Below are positions 16,396-25,328 of a DNA stretch of 49,059 nucleotides, piece after piece (the first letter of the stretch is position 1; each line of letters begins with the position of its first letter). The notes under the pieces are model-generated. The model was given only the letters and a program-made list of their open reading frames with translations. It was not told the origin of the DNA and searched no databases. The stretch comes from Streptomyces sp. ADI95-17 (GTDB lineage: Bacteria; Actinomycetota; Actinomycetes; Streptomycetales; Streptomycetaceae), in assembly GCF_003846175.1 (NCBI RefSeq), contig NZ_ML123045.1:886100-935158 (forward strand), given 5' to 3'. Both the position numbers and the translations under genes were made by a program.

Positions 16396-17661
16396 TCAGG
16401 AGGCGACCGGCTCCGTCGCCCGGTCGAGACCGGACCGGGCGGCCGGGCCGCCCTCGCGCGCCGCCCCGGTGACCGTCTGCCGCCACAGCCGGCGGCAGGC
16501 GATCAGCGTCGCCGCCACCAGCAGGCCGTTGCGCAGGAACATCAGCGTCACACCCGTCGCGTCGCTGGTCACCACGTGCACGAACCCGAGCGGGAACTCC
16601 CACTGGGTGACGCCCGTCGCCACCAGCACCAGACCGGCCGGCAGCACCATCCGGCTGTCGCGGAACACCAGGCAGACCGCCGCCAGGCCGACCAGCCACA
16701 GCATGTACTGGGGGCTGATCACCCGGCTCGTCGTCGTGAACAGCAGCACCGCCGCGAACGCCGCGTCCGCCGGGGTGCTCACCCCGAACTCGCGGGCCCG
16801 CAGCCGCCACAGCAGCAGCCAGCCGAACGCCAGGACCGACAGACCGACGGCGAGCGTGCTCACCAGCGGCACGTGCGGACCCATGAACTCCATCGAGCCG
16901 TAGTGGAACTCCACCCGGCCCTGCCAGCCGAACTGCCGCGCCACATGGAAGACCAGCGCCCCCAGCGACTCGACCTCGGTGCCCCGGTCGCGCTGGGAGC
17001 CGAGGAAGTCCAGCGCACCGGGCATCGCCACGGTGCACACCACCAGCAGCCCGGCCGCCGTCGCCGCCGCGGCCGTCCACGCCCACCGCGTCGCCCGGCC
17101 GCGCGCCGTACCGGCCAGGATCAGCGCCGGCCACACCTTCAGCAGCGCGCCGACGGCGGCCAGCGCCCCCAGCACCCGCGGATGCCGCAGCCCGGCCAGC
17201 AGCGCCGCCACCGCGACCGCCGTGACCATCACGTCGTAACGGGCGTACGCGGTCGTGCCGAGCAGCGGCACCCCCGCCACCCACACCCAGGCGCCGGCCG
17301 GCCACCGGCCGTCCCCCCGGCCCGCGTACAGCAGCAGCCCCAGCACCAGCAGGTCGCAGACGAACGCGAGGACGAAGAAGGCCGAGGCGTAGTCCAGGAA
17401 CGGCAGCAGCGCGGGGGAGAGGACGGCGAGGGCGGCCAGCGGCGGGTACTGCCAGGTGACGTCGGACCGCGGATACGTACCGGTCTTCAGGACCTCGGAC
17501 CAGCCGTGGTAGATCACCGAGACATCGCTGGTCACGTCCGGTCCGGGCAGCGTGATCACCTTGGTGACGCAGAGCAGCAGCGCGACCCTGGTCAGGGCCC
17601 ACACCGCGACGGCGAGCCGCGCGCCGGTCGATCCCGTCATGACGGTCTCATCCGTTCTCAT
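16396..17661 (-). CDS. GT-C membrane glycosyltransferase (GT87/DUF2029, mannosyltransferase-like)
   Basis: About 421 residues with ten or more transmembrane helices. The first extracytoplasmic loop carries DVTSDVSVIYHGW, with the acidic pair expected for a polyprenyl-phosphate-sugar-dependent GT-C enzyme, and later WQYPPLAAL. Relatives in mycobacteria (Rv2181) add alpha-1,2-mannose to lipomannan. ATG 17661 is used; 17640 (MTGSTGARL) is equally possible, and neither has a convincing SD. It is divergent from the GT4 gene and convergent with the peptidase lipoprotein. The glycan made in this organism is not evident. Confidence 0.8.
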   Translation of the reverse strand: MRTDETVMTGSTGARLAVAVWALTRVALLLCVTKVITLPGPDVTSDVSVIYHGWSEVLKTGTYPRSDVTWQYPPLAALAVLSPALLPFLDYASAFFVLAFVCDLLVLGLLLYAGRGDGRWPAGAWVWVAGVPLLGTTAYARYDVMVTAVAVAALLAGLRHPRVLGALAAVGALLKVWPALILAGTARGRATRWAWTAAAATAAGLLVVCTVAMPGALDFLGSQRDRGTEVESLGALVFHVARQFGWQGRVEFHYGSMEFMGPHVPLVSTLAVGLSVLAFGWLLLWRLRAREFGVSTPADAAFAAVLLFTTTSRVISPQYMLWLVGLAAVCLVFRDSRMVLPAGLVLVATGVTQWEFPLGFVHVVTSDATGVTLMFLRNGLLVAATLIACRRLWRQTVTGAAREGGPAARSGLDRATEPVAS

Positions 17662-17748
17662 CGGGGGGTACCCGGTGGGTACTGGGCGGGTACGAGGAGC
17701 CATGATGCCCGCCCGGAGCGCGCGAGAGCCATCGGGCCGGGCTGCCGG

Positions 17749-17754
17749 TACTGT
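17749..17754 (+). promoter_or_regulatory. Candidate -10 element for a leaderless transcript
   Basis: TACTGT ends eight bases before the ATG at 17763; no SD lies between them. Confidence 0.35.
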
Positions 17755-17762
17755 CGGCCGGG

Positions 17763-18905
17763 ATGGACAAGACCCTGATCGTGACCAACGACTTCCCGCC
17801 CCGCCCCGGCGGCATCCAGGCGTTCCTGCACAACATGGCGCTGCGCCTGGATCCCGCACAGATCGTCGTGTACGCCTCCACCTGGAAGCGGACCCCCGAA
17901 GGCCGCGCGGCCACCGCCGCCTTCGACGCCGAGCAGCCGTTCACCGTCGTGCGCGACCCCGTGACGATGCTGCTGCCGACCCCCCGGGTCACCCGGCGCG
18001 CGGTGCGGCTGCTGCGCGAGCACGGCTGCACCTCCGTCTGGTTCGGCGCCGCCGCCCCGCTCGGGCTGATGGCCCCGGCGCTGCGCAGGGCCGGCGCCCG
18101 CCGTCTGGTCGCCACCACCCACGGGCACGAGGCGGGATGGGCGCAGCTGCCCGCGGCCCGGCAGCTGCTGCGGCGGATCGGCGAGGGCACGGACACGATC
18201 ACGTACCTGGGGGAGTACACCCGCTCCCGGATCGCCCCCGCGCTCACCCCCGGGGCCGCGGCGCGGATGGCCCAACTGCCGCCAGGCGTCGACGAGAAGA
18301 CCTTCCACCCGGACTCGGGCGGGGACCGGACCAGGGCCGGGCTCGGCCTCTCGGACCGGCCGGTCGTCGTCTGTGTGTCCCGGCTCGTGCCGCGCAAGGG
18401 CCAGGACACGCTGATCCTCGCGATGCCCGCGATCCTGGCGCAGGTGCCGGACGCGGTGCTCCTGATCGTCGGCGGCGGACCGTACGACAAGGAGCTGAGG
18501 CGGCTGGCCCGGGAGACCGGGGTCGGGGAGTCCGTGCGGTTCACCGGACCGGTGCCCTGGGAGGAGCTGCCCGCCCACTACGGCGCGGGCGACGTCTTCG
18601 CCATGCCGTGCCGCACCCGGCGCGGCGGCCTCGACGTGGAGGGGCTCGGCATCGTCTTCCTGGAGGCCTCCGCGACCGGTCTGCCGGTGGTGGCGGGCGA
18701 CTCGGGCGGCGCGCCCGACGCGGTGCTCGACGGCGAGACCGGGTGGGTGGTGCGCGGCGGCAGCGTGGAGGAGTCGGCCGACCGGATCGTCACGCTGCTG
18801 CGCGACCCGGAGCTGCGGCAGCGGATGGGGGAGCGGGGGCGGGCCTGGGTCGAGGAGAAGTGGCGCTGGGACCTGCTCGCCGAGCGGCTGCGGGCGCTGC
18901 TCTGA
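17763..18905 (+). CDS. GT4 glycosyltransferase, PimB'-like (phosphatidylinositol mannoside mannosyltransferase)
   Basis: 380 residues, GT-B fold. The N-terminal Rossmann domain starts TLIVTNDFPPRPGGIQ, the glycine-rich acceptor/donor loop. The C-terminal domain carries VSRLVPRKGQD, the GDP-sugar-binding arginine and lysine, and the EX7E-type motif EGLGIVFLEASATG. This pattern closely resembles corynebacterial and mycobacterial PimB', which adds the second mannose to PIM1. Adjacency to a FadD15-like ligase repeats the mycobacterial order Rv2188c-Rv2187. The transcript is probably leaderless. Confidence 0.85.
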   Translation: MDKTLIVTNDFPPRPGGIQAFLHNMALRLDPAQIVVYASTWKRTPEGRAATAAFDAEQPFTVVRDPVTMLLPTPRVTRRAVRLLREHGCTSVWFGAAAPLGLMAPALRRAGARRLVATTHGHEAGWAQLPAARQLLRRIGEGTDTITYLGEYTRSRIAPALTPGAAARMAQLPPGVDEKTFHPDSGGDRTRAGLGLSDRPVVVCVSRLVPRKGQDTLILAMPAILAQVPDAVLLIVGGGPYDKELRRLARETGVGESVRFTGPVPWEELPAHYGAGDVFAMPCRTRRGGLDVEGLGIVFLEASATGLPVVAGDSGGAPDAVLDGETGWVVRGGSVEESADRIVTLLRDPELRQRMGERGRAWVEEKWRWDLLAERLRALL

Positions 18906-18913
18906 GCCACGTA

Positions 18914-18956
18914 CGCGAGAGGGGGCCCGCACTCGCCGTGCGGGCCCCCTCTCGCG
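18914..18956. terminator. Bidirectional terminator between the GT4 and acyl-CoA ligase genes
   Basis: A perfect 19-bp stem (18914-18932 with 18938-18956) and five-base loop between convergent genes. Confidence 0.93.
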
Positions 18957-18971
18957 AGTACGTCCCGGTCG

Positions 18972-20768
18972 TCAGCCCCGGTAGATCGACTCGATCTCGT
19001 CCGCGAAGTCCTTCGCCACCACGTTCCGCTTCAGCTTCAGCGACGGCGTGATGTGACCCGCCTCCTCGGTGAACTGCGAGTCCAGGATGCGGAACTTGCG
19101 CACCGACTCCGCCTTGGACACGGCCGCGTTCCCGTCGTCCACCGCCCGCTGCACCTCGGCCAGCAGCTCCGGGTCCTCGCGCAGCGACACCGCCGTCGAA
19201 CCGGCCGGCTTGCCGTGCTCCGCGGCCCAGCGGCCCAGGAACTCCTCGTCCAGGGTGACCAGCGCGCCCACGAACGGCCGTCCGTCGCCGACCACCATGC
19301 ACTCGGCGACCAGGGCGTGCCCGCGGATCCGGTCCTCGATCACTGCGGGAGCGACGTTCTTGCCGCCCGCCGTGACGATGATCTCCTTCTTGCGGCCGGT
19401 GATCGCGAGATAGCCGTCCTCGTCCAGCGTGCCGATGTCGCCGGTGTGGAACCAGCCGTCGGCCAGCGCGTCGGCCGTCGCCGCCTCGTTGTTCCAGTAA
19501 CCGGTGAACAGGTGCTCGCCGTGCAGCAGCACCTCGCCGTCGTCGGCGATCCGCACCACCGAACCGGGCAGCGGCTGGCCGACCGTACCGATCTTCTGCC
19601 GGTCCCACGGGTTGAAGGCGGTGGCCGCGCACGTCTCGGTCAGGCCGTAGCCCTCCAGGACGGTGAAGCCGATGCCGCGGTAGAAGTGGCCGAGCCGCTC
19701 GCCCAGCGGCGCGCCGCCGGAGATCGCGTACTCGCCGCGCCCGCCGAGCACCGCGCGCAGCTTGCCGTAGACCAGCCGGTCGAAGACCTTGTGCTTCAGC
19801 CTCAGGCCCAGCGGGGGGCCCTGGGGGGTGCCCAGCGCGCGGCTGTAGGCGATCGCCGTGTTCGCGGCCCTGTCGAAGATCTTCCCCTTGCCGTCGGCCT
19901 GCGCCTTGGCCCGCGCCGCGTTGTACACCTTCTCGAAGACCCGCGGCACACCGAGGATCAACGTCGGCCGGAACGAGGCCAGTTCATCGGTGAGGTGCTT
20001 GATGTCCGGTACGCAGCCGAGCTTGATCGGGGCCATCACCGAGGCCACCTCGACCAGCCGCCCGAAGACGTGCGCGGCCGGCAGGAAGAGCAGTACGGAG
20101 CACTCACCGGTACGGAAGAGCGGCTTCAGCCGCTCCACCACGTTGCCGCACTCGGCGAAGAAGCTGCGGTGCGTGAGCACACAGCCCTTGGGGCGGCCGG
20201 TGGTGCCCGAGGTGTAGACGATGGTGGCCGGGTCGTCCGCCTTGGCGCTCGTCATCCGCAGGTCCAGCGTCTCGTCCGAGACGTCCTCGCCGATCGCCGT
20301 CAACCGGCGGATCGCGTCGTCCTCGATCTGCCAGATGCCCTTCAGGGCAGGCAGGTCCGCCTGGACGGAGACCACGGAGGCCTGGTGCGCCTCGGACTCC
20401 ACGACGCACAGGGTGGTGCCGGAGTCACCGAGGATCCACTGGATCTGCTCGGGCGAACTGGTCTCGTACACCGGGACGGTGACCGCGCCGGCGCTCCAGA
20501 TCGCGAAGTCGAGCAGCACCCACTCGTAGCGGGTGCGCGAGAGCAGGGCCACCCGGTCACCGGCGTCGACGCCCGCGGCGATCAGTCCTTTGGCGACGCC
20601 TCTGACCTCGGCCAGGAACTGCGCGGCGTTCACATCGGTCCACGTGCCCCCCACCTTGCGGCTCATCACCGCGACATCGGGATGCTGAGCGGCATTGCGG
20701 CGGATGAGATCCGTCAGGTTGCCGTCCGAGGGGACCTCGTACAGGGCCGGAAGGCTGAACTCGCGCAA
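18972..20768 (-). CDS. Long-chain fatty-acid-CoA ligase (FadD15-like)
   Basis: 598 residues, ANL superfamily. The P-loop is YTSGTTGRPKG, followed by the acyl-site region GYGLTETCAAT, the adenine-binding DGWFHTGDIG and the hinge ITGRKKEIIVTAGGKNVAP. A lysine near the C-terminus (PSLKLKRNVV) completes the adenylation site. It makes fatty acyl-CoA from free fatty acid, ATP and CoA, feeding lipid synthesis or beta-oxidation. It is convergent with the PimB'-like gene. The upstream 280-bp gap to the next divergent gene (20769-21048) holds no recognised element apart from a possible -10 at 21036. Confidence 0.93.
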   Translation of the reverse strand: MREFSLPALYEVPSDGNLTDLIRRNAAQHPDVAVMSRKVGGTWTDVNAAQFLAEVRGVAKGLIAAGVDAGDRVALLSRTRYEWVLLDFAIWSAGAVTVPVYETSSPEQIQWILGDSGTTLCVVESEAHQASVVSVQADLPALKGIWQIEDDAIRRLTAIGEDVSDETLDLRMTSAKADDPATIVYTSGTTGRPKGCVLTHRSFFAECGNVVERLKPLFRTGECSVLLFLPAAHVFGRLVEVASVMAPIKLGCVPDIKHLTDELASFRPTLILGVPRVFEKVYNAARAKAQADGKGKIFDRAANTAIAYSRALGTPQGPPLGLRLKHKVFDRLVYGKLRAVLGGRGEYAISGGAPLGERLGHFYRGIGFTVLEGYGLTETCAATAFNPWDRQKIGTVGQPLPGSVVRIADDGEVLLHGEHLFTGYWNNEAATADALADGWFHTGDIGTLDEDGYLAITGRKKEIIVTAGGKNVAPAVIEDRIRGHALVAECMVVGDGRPFVGALVTLDEEFLGRWAAEHGKPAGSTAVSLREDPELLAEVQRAVDDGNAAVSKAESVRKFRILDSQFTEEAGHITPSLKLKRNVVAKDFADEIESIYRG

Positions 20769-21035
20769 GACTGCTGCTCCTCATCGGGCTCCGGTGCCAC
20801 GGCTCTGTGTGACGCACCGGCTGCGGTCCAAGGCTGGCGGGCGCTCAGTGGGGTGAGCGCGACTGGACTGCCCGGACGTTACCCACCAGTACTCGGTTCC
20901 CGATAGGGGGTTCCGGCCAGATGTCTTACGCGTCACACATAACGGTGATCCTTGGGCGCACAGTAGTCCACCCGTATGACCGGGCGAAGATTTTCGCAGG
21001 TCCGGCGGCCTCTACCCAGGTGACCGGCAGAGTCC

Positions 21036-21041
21036 TAGGGT
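21036..21041 (+). promoter_or_regulatory. Candidate -10 element for a leaderless transcript
   Basis: TAGGGT ends seven bases before the ATG at 21049; this spacing was used to prefer that ATG over GTG 21040. Confidence 0.4.
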
Positions 21042-21048
21042 GATCGCC

Positions 21049-21843
21049 ATGCGAGCCGGACCCGACAGCACCAGACAGCGCACGCGTATCCACGTGGTCA
21101 GCGACGTGCACGGCAACACCGAGGCCCTGGCCCGCGCCGGGGACGGCGCCGACGCGCTGGTCTGCCTCGGTGACCTGGTGCTCTTCCTCGACTACGCCGA
21201 CCACTCGCGCGGCATCTTCCCCGATCTCTTCGGCGTGGAGAACGCCGACCGGATCGTCGCGCTGCGCACCGCGCGCCGCTTCGAGGAGGCCCGAGAGTTC
21301 GGCCGGGGCCTGTGGGCGGGCCGGGACCGCAACGCGGCGATCGTCTCGGCGGTGCGCAAGCAGTACGCCGAGCTCTTCGCGGCCTTCCCCACCCCGACGT
21401 ACGCCACCTACGGCAACGTCGACATCCCCGGCCTGTGGTCCGAGTACGCGCACCCCGGCACCACCGTCCTGGACGGCGAACGGGCCGAGATCGGCGGCCG
21501 CGTCTTCGGCTTCGTCGGCGGCGGGCTGAAGACCCCGATGAACACCCCGTACGAGATCGGCGACGAGGAGTACGCGGCGAAGATCGAGGCGCTCGGACCG
21601 GTCGACGTGCTCTGCACCCACATCCCGCCCGATGTGCCGGAGCTGACGTACGACACGGTGGCGCGCCGCTTCGAGCGCGGCAGCCGGGCCCTGCTGGACG
21701 CCATCCGCCGGACCCGCCCCCGGTACGCCCTGTTCGGCCACGTCCACCAGCCGCTGGTGCGCCGGATGCGGATCGGCGCCACCGAATGCGTGAACGTCGG
21801 CCACTTCGCGTCCACCGGCAGGCCCTGGTCCCTGGAGTGGTGA
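21049..21843 (+). CDS. Calcineurin-like metallophosphoesterase
   Basis: 264 residues. The metal-binding blocks are in order: SDVHGN (D-x-H), CLGDLV (GD), YGNVD (GN-D), CTHIPP and FGHVHQPL (GHxH). These coordinate a dinuclear metal centre for phosphomonoester or phosphodiester hydrolysis; the substrate is not predictable. ATG 21049 is preferred because a -10-like TAGGGT lies seven bases upstream. It runs towards the SRPBCC gene 107 bp downstream, which has its own SD, and the two may be co-transcribed. Confidence 0.88.
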   Translation: MRAGPDSTRQRTRIHVVSDVHGNTEALARAGDGADALVCLGDLVLFLDYADHSRGIFPDLFGVENADRIVALRTARRFEEAREFGRGLWAGRDRNAAIVSAVRKQYAELFAAFPTPTYATYGNVDIPGLWSEYAHPGTTVLDGERAEIGGRVFGFVGGGLKTPMNTPYEIGDEEYAAKIEALGPVDVLCTHIPPDVPELTYDTVARRFERGSRALLDAIRRTRPRYALFGHVHQPLVRRMRIGATECVNVGHFASTGRPWSLEW

Positions 21844-21950
21844 CCACACCGGCGCCGGACCCTGGAACGAGGCGCGGCGCACACGCGATAGCCTTCTGAC
21901 GGCAGGCATCTGCCGACGCACCGGTACACCGCACTGGAGGAGCCACGGCG

Positions 21951-22400
21951 ATGGCTGAACACACCAGCTCGAGCATCACGATCGAGGCGGCACCGGCCGA
22001 TGTCATGGGAGTGATCGCCGACTTCGCCCGCTACCCGGAATGGACCGGTGAGGTCAAGGAGGCCGAGGTCCTCTCCGAGGACGACCGCGGCCGCGCCGAG
22101 AAGGTCCGGCTCGTCCTCGACGCCGGAGCGATCAAGGACGACCACACCCTCGCCTACACCTGGATCGGCGACTACGAGGTCAGCTGGACCCTCGTCAAGT
22201 CCCAGATGCTGCGCGCCATCGACGGCTCCTACGCACTGGCCCCGCTCGGCGACGGCGACCGCACCGAGGTCACCTACCGGCTCACCGTCGACGTCAAGAT
22301 CCCGATGCTCGGCATGATCAAGCGCAAGGCCGAGAAGGTCATCATCGACCGGGCCCTGGCCGGACTGAAGAAGCGCGTCGAGTCCGTCCCGAAGGCCTGA
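21951..22400 (+). CDS. SRPBCC-fold polyketide cyclase/dehydrase-like protein
   Basis: 149 residues of START/SRPBCC fold: an initial strand SSITIEAAPADVMGVIADFARYPEW, split here as SSITIEAAP and DFARYPEW, is typical, and a long C-terminal helix begins near residue 118. Members bind hydrophobic ligands such as lipids or polyketides. GGAGG lies ten bases before the ATG. It lies five bases upstream of the ArsA-like gene, an order also found in mycobacteria (Rv2185c-Rv2184c), so they probably act together at the membrane. No polyketide cluster is nearby, so a lipid-related role is more likely than cyclisation. Confidence 0.85.
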   Translation: MAEHTSSSITIEAAPADVMGVIADFARYPEWTGEVKEAEVLSEDDRGRAEKVRLVLDAGAIKDDHTLAYTWIGDYEVSWTLVKSQMLRAIDGSYALAPLGDGDRTEVTYRLTVDVKIPMLGMIKRKAEKVIIDRALAGLKKRVESVPKA

Positions 22401-22405
22401 CCCGG

Positions 22406-23692
22406 ATGCGTACGGTCCTCGTCACCGGCCCTGGCGGCGCCGGCCGTACCACCGTCGCGGCGGCGACCGCGCTGGCCGCCGCCCGCCGGGGCCAGCGCAC
22501 CCTGCTGCTGACCGCCGACGGCATACCCGGCTTCCCCGAGGACACCGAGCCCACCGAGGTCACCGACGGGCTGTGGTCCGCCCGCATCGACTCCGGCGAG
22601 CACTTCCGCGCCGAGCTTCTCGCCCTCCAGGACCAGGCCTCCGTCGTGCTGGACCTGCTCGGCGGGAACCGGCTGGACGGCGAGGAGCTGACCGAACTCC
22701 CCGGCAGCACCCAGCTCGCCCTGCTGCACACCCTGCGCCGCGCCGCCGAGGGCGACTGGTCGCGGGCCGGCCACGACCTCCTCGTCGTCGACCTGCCACC
22801 CCTGCGCGAAGCACTCGCCCTGCTCGCCCTCCCCGAACAGCTGCGCCGCTATCTGCGCCGGCTGCTCCCCCCGGAACGCCAGGCCGCCCGCGCCCTGCGC
22901 CCGATGCTCGCCCAGCTCGCCGGCGTGCCCATGCCCGCCCAGTGGCTGTACGAGGCGGCCGCCCGCAGGGACGCCGAGCTGGCAGCCGTGCAGGCCCTGA
23001 TCGAGGCCCGCGACACCACGGTCCGGCTGGTCGCGGAGCCCGGCCCCGCCGCCGAGGACACCCTGCGCACCGCCCGCACCGGCCTCGCCCTGCACGGACT
23101 GCGGGTCGACGCCCTCACCGTGAACCGGGTCCTGCCCCGGCACTCCGGCGACCCCTGGTTCGCCGGGCTCGCCGCCCAGCAGGAGAAGACCGTCGACCAC
23201 TGGTACGAGGAGTGGGCGCCCGACGCCGCGCTGTGCGAGGTGCCCCACCTCGGCCGCGACCCGCGCGGTCTCGACGACCTCGCCCGCCTCGACACCCCGG
23301 CCGGCGCCCCCCGCGGGGACGACGGCCTCGCCGGGGGACTGGACGGGCGGGGCCCCGGCCGGGCCGACGCCCCCTGGTGGATAGAGAGCCCCGGCACCCC
23401 GGACGGCCTGGACGGGCTGCTGCCCGGCGCCCGGATCGTGACCACCGGCCCACCGTCCGGCGACGGCGACCCGGTCCTGGTCTGGTGCCTGCCGCTGCCC
23501 GGCGCCGCCAAGAAGGACCTCCAGCTGGTCCGCCGCGGCGACGAACTGCTGCTCACCGTCGGCCCGTTCCACCGGATCGTCCCGCTGGAGTCCGGACTGC
23601 GCCGGTGCACCGTCTCCGGCGCCGCCCTCACCGACGGAGTGCTCCGGGTCCGGTTCACGCCGGACCCCGGCCTGTGGCCGAGGACGGGCTGA
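22406..23692 (+). CDS. ArsA/Get3-like ATPase family protein with degenerate P-loop
   Basis: 428 residues. The N-terminal SIMIBI NTPase domain begins MRTVLVT then GPGGAGRTT (residues 8-16), where ArsA/Get3 proteins have GKGGVGKT. Both the signature lysine (now Pro9) and the P-loop lysine (now Arg14) are replaced. The later switch-like segment is LLVVDLPP. The C-terminal 75 residues resemble the HSP20-like domain attached to many bacterial ArsA homologues. The family handles tail-anchored proteins or arsenite, but this copy may bind nucleotide weakly or not hydrolyse it. It follows the SRPBCC gene by five bases. Confidence 0.8.
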   Translation: MRTVLVTGPGGAGRTTVAAATALAAARRGQRTLLLTADGIPGFPEDTEPTEVTDGLWSARIDSGEHFRAELLALQDQASVVLDLLGGNRLDGEELTELPGSTQLALLHTLRRAAEGDWSRAGHDLLVVDLPPLREALALLALPEQLRRYLRRLLPPERQAARALRPMLAQLAGVPMPAQWLYEAAARRDAELAAVQALIEARDTTVRLVAEPGPAAEDTLRTARTGLALHGLRVDALTVNRVLPRHSGDPWFAGLAAQQEKTVDHWYEEWAPDAALCEVPHLGRDPRGLDDLARLDTPAGAPRGDDGLAGGLDGRGPGRADAPWWIESPGTPDGLDGLLPGARIVTTGPPSGDGDPVLVWCLPLPGAAKKDLQLVRRGDELLLTVGPFHRIVPLESGLRRCTVSGAALTDGVLRVRFTPDPGLWPRTG

Positions 23693-23775
23693 ACGGCGCG
23701 TCGCGCTTCGGGTAACGTCGTTAGTACGTGCCCCGTATGCCGGGCCGCCGGCACACCACGTCGCAGGAGTCCGCC

Positions 23776-24234
23776 ATGAGCGATGCCACCGATCGTCCCG
23801 TCGACGACGACGCGTGGGCGAAGGCCTGCGCCGAGGACCTCGAAGCGGAGAAGGCCCGCCGCCGCGCCCAGCACGGCCCGCCGCCCGGCTCCGCCGCCGA
23901 GGAACTGCGCAAGCTGGTCGACGCCGTGGCCGACAAGTTCTCGTCCCTCCAGTCGCCGCTGTTCGGCGCGGCGGCCCAGGGCACCGTGCAGCAGATCATC
24001 AAGCAGGCGAAGTCCGCGGTCGAGCCCGTCATCGAGCGCAACCCGGACGTCTTCGACCACATCGCCGCGGCCGGCAGCGAGCTCCTCGCCGCCTACCGCT
24101 CCGCCGTCGAGGGCCAGGAACGCCGCTGGACCCAGGGCGCCGGTGACCCGGCCGGCACCGGGAAGAAGGCCGACGACCCCTCCGACCCCCGTGACGAGGG
24201 CCCCGCCGCGGGCGAACACATCGACCTGGACTGA
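23776..24234 (+). CDS. DUF5304 protein upstream of glkA (SCO2127-type)
   Basis: 152 residues, highly charged and mostly helical, with acidic N- and C-terminal tails and an amphipathic centre at about 35-110. CAGGAG precedes the ATG at 23776. In S. coelicolor the gene immediately upstream of glkA (SCO2127) has been reported to affect glucose-related phenotypes; position and length suggest this is its orthologue. No enzymatic motif is visible. It is separated from glkA by 74 bp. Confidence 0.78.
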   Translation: MSDATDRPVDDDAWAKACAEDLEAEKARRRAQHGPPPGSAAEELRKLVDAVADKFSSLQSPLFGAAAQGTVQQIIKQAKSAVEPVIERNPDVFDHIAAAGSELLAAYRSAVEGQERRWTQGAGDPAGTGKKADDPSDPRDEGPAAGEHIDLD

Positions 24235-24308
24235 CCGGCACCGAAGGGCCGGGCCCCCGGCTCGGGTACGGTTGGCCACAGCGGGGCTCGACCGGAACTG
24301 AGGGATTC

Positions 24309-25250
24309 ATGGGACTCACCATCGGCGTCGATATCGGCGGCACGAAGATCGCGGCTGGAGTGGTCGACGAAGAGGGCCGGATCCTCTCGACGCACAAGGT
24401 GCCGACCCCGCCGACGGCCGAAGGCATCGTCGACGCGATCGCCTCGGCCGTGTCCGGCGCGAGCGAGGGCCATCAGATCGAGGCCGTCGGCATCGGCGCC
24501 GCCGGATACGTCGACGACAAGCGCGCCACCGTGCTCTTCGCGCCGAACATCAACTGGCGGCACGAGCCGCTGAAGGACAAGGTCGAACAGCGCGTCGGCC
24601 TGCCCGTCGTCGTCGAGAACGACGCCAACGCCGCCGCCTGGGGCGAGTACCGCTTCGGTGCCGGCCAGGGCCACGACGACGTCATCTGCATCACGCTCGG
24701 CACCGGCCTCGGCGGCGGCATCATCATCGGCAACAAGCTGCGCCGCGGACGCTTCGGCGTGGCCGCCGAGTTCGGCCACATCCGGGTCGTCCCGGACGGT
24801 CTGCTCTGCGGCTGCGGAAGCCAGGGCTGCTGGGAGCAGTACGCGTCCGGACGCGCACTCGTCCGGTACGCCAAGCAGCGCGCCAACGCCACCCCGGAGA
24901 ACGCCACGATCCTGCTGTCGCTCGGCGACGGCACGGTGGACGGCATCGAGGGCAAGCACATCAGCCAGGCCGCCCGGCAGGGCGACCCGGTGTCGGTCGA
25001 CTCGTTCCGCGAGCTGGCCCGCTGGGCCGGCGCCGGACTGGCCGACCTCGCCTCGCTCTTCGACCCGTCCGCGTTCATCGTCGGCGGCGGCGTCTCGGAC
25101 GAGGGCGAGCTGGTGCTCGACCCGATCCGCAAGTCGTTCCGGCGCTGGCTGATCGGCGGCGAATGGCGCCCGCACGCCCAGGTCCTCGCGGCCCAACTGG
25201 GCGGCAAGGCGGGCCTGGTGGGTGCGGCCGACCTCGCCCGCCAGGGCTGA
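24309..25250 (+). CDS. glkA: ROK-family glucokinase
   Basis: 313 residues. ATP-binding DIGGTK is at 8-13, the sugar-binding END motif lies in VVENDANAAAWGE, and the ROK zinc site is His157 with Cys167, Cys169 and Cys174 (CGCGSQGC). It phosphorylates glucose to glucose-6-phosphate in the cytoplasm. In Streptomyces GlkA is also the central mediator of carbon catabolite repression. GAGGG precedes the ATG. It follows the DUF5304 gene and is followed by a terminator. Confidence 0.96.
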   Translation: MGLTIGVDIGGTKIAAGVVDEEGRILSTHKVPTPPTAEGIVDAIASAVSGASEGHQIEAVGIGAAGYVDDKRATVLFAPNINWRHEPLKDKVEQRVGLPVVVENDANAAAWGEYRFGAGQGHDDVICITLGTGLGGGIIIGNKLRRGRFGVAAEFGHIRVVPDGLLCGCGSQGCWEQYASGRALVRYAKQRANATPENATILLSLGDGTVDGIEGKHISQAARQGDPVSVDSFRELARWAGAGLADLASLFDPSAFIVGGGVSDEGELVLDPIRKSFRRWLIGGEWRPHAQVLAAQLGGKAGLVGAADLARQG

Positions 25251-25272
25251 GCCGACCGGACCGCGGCGAACC

Positions 25273-25312
25273 CGGACGCCCGTCGCGCCCTTGTGGCAGC
25301 GGCGGGCGTCCG
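25273..25312 (+). terminator. Terminator after glkA
   Basis: A 14-bp stem with one G-U wobble (25273-25286 with 25299-25312) and a 12-base loop. Confidence 0.78.
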
Positions 25313-25328
25313 TCGTATCGTGAGGCGC

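Noticed and set aside
20769..21048. 280-bp divergent gap searched for a small gene or riboswitch
   Set aside because: No ORF with an SD, no conserved RNA motif and no strong hairpin; only a candidate -10 near 21036.
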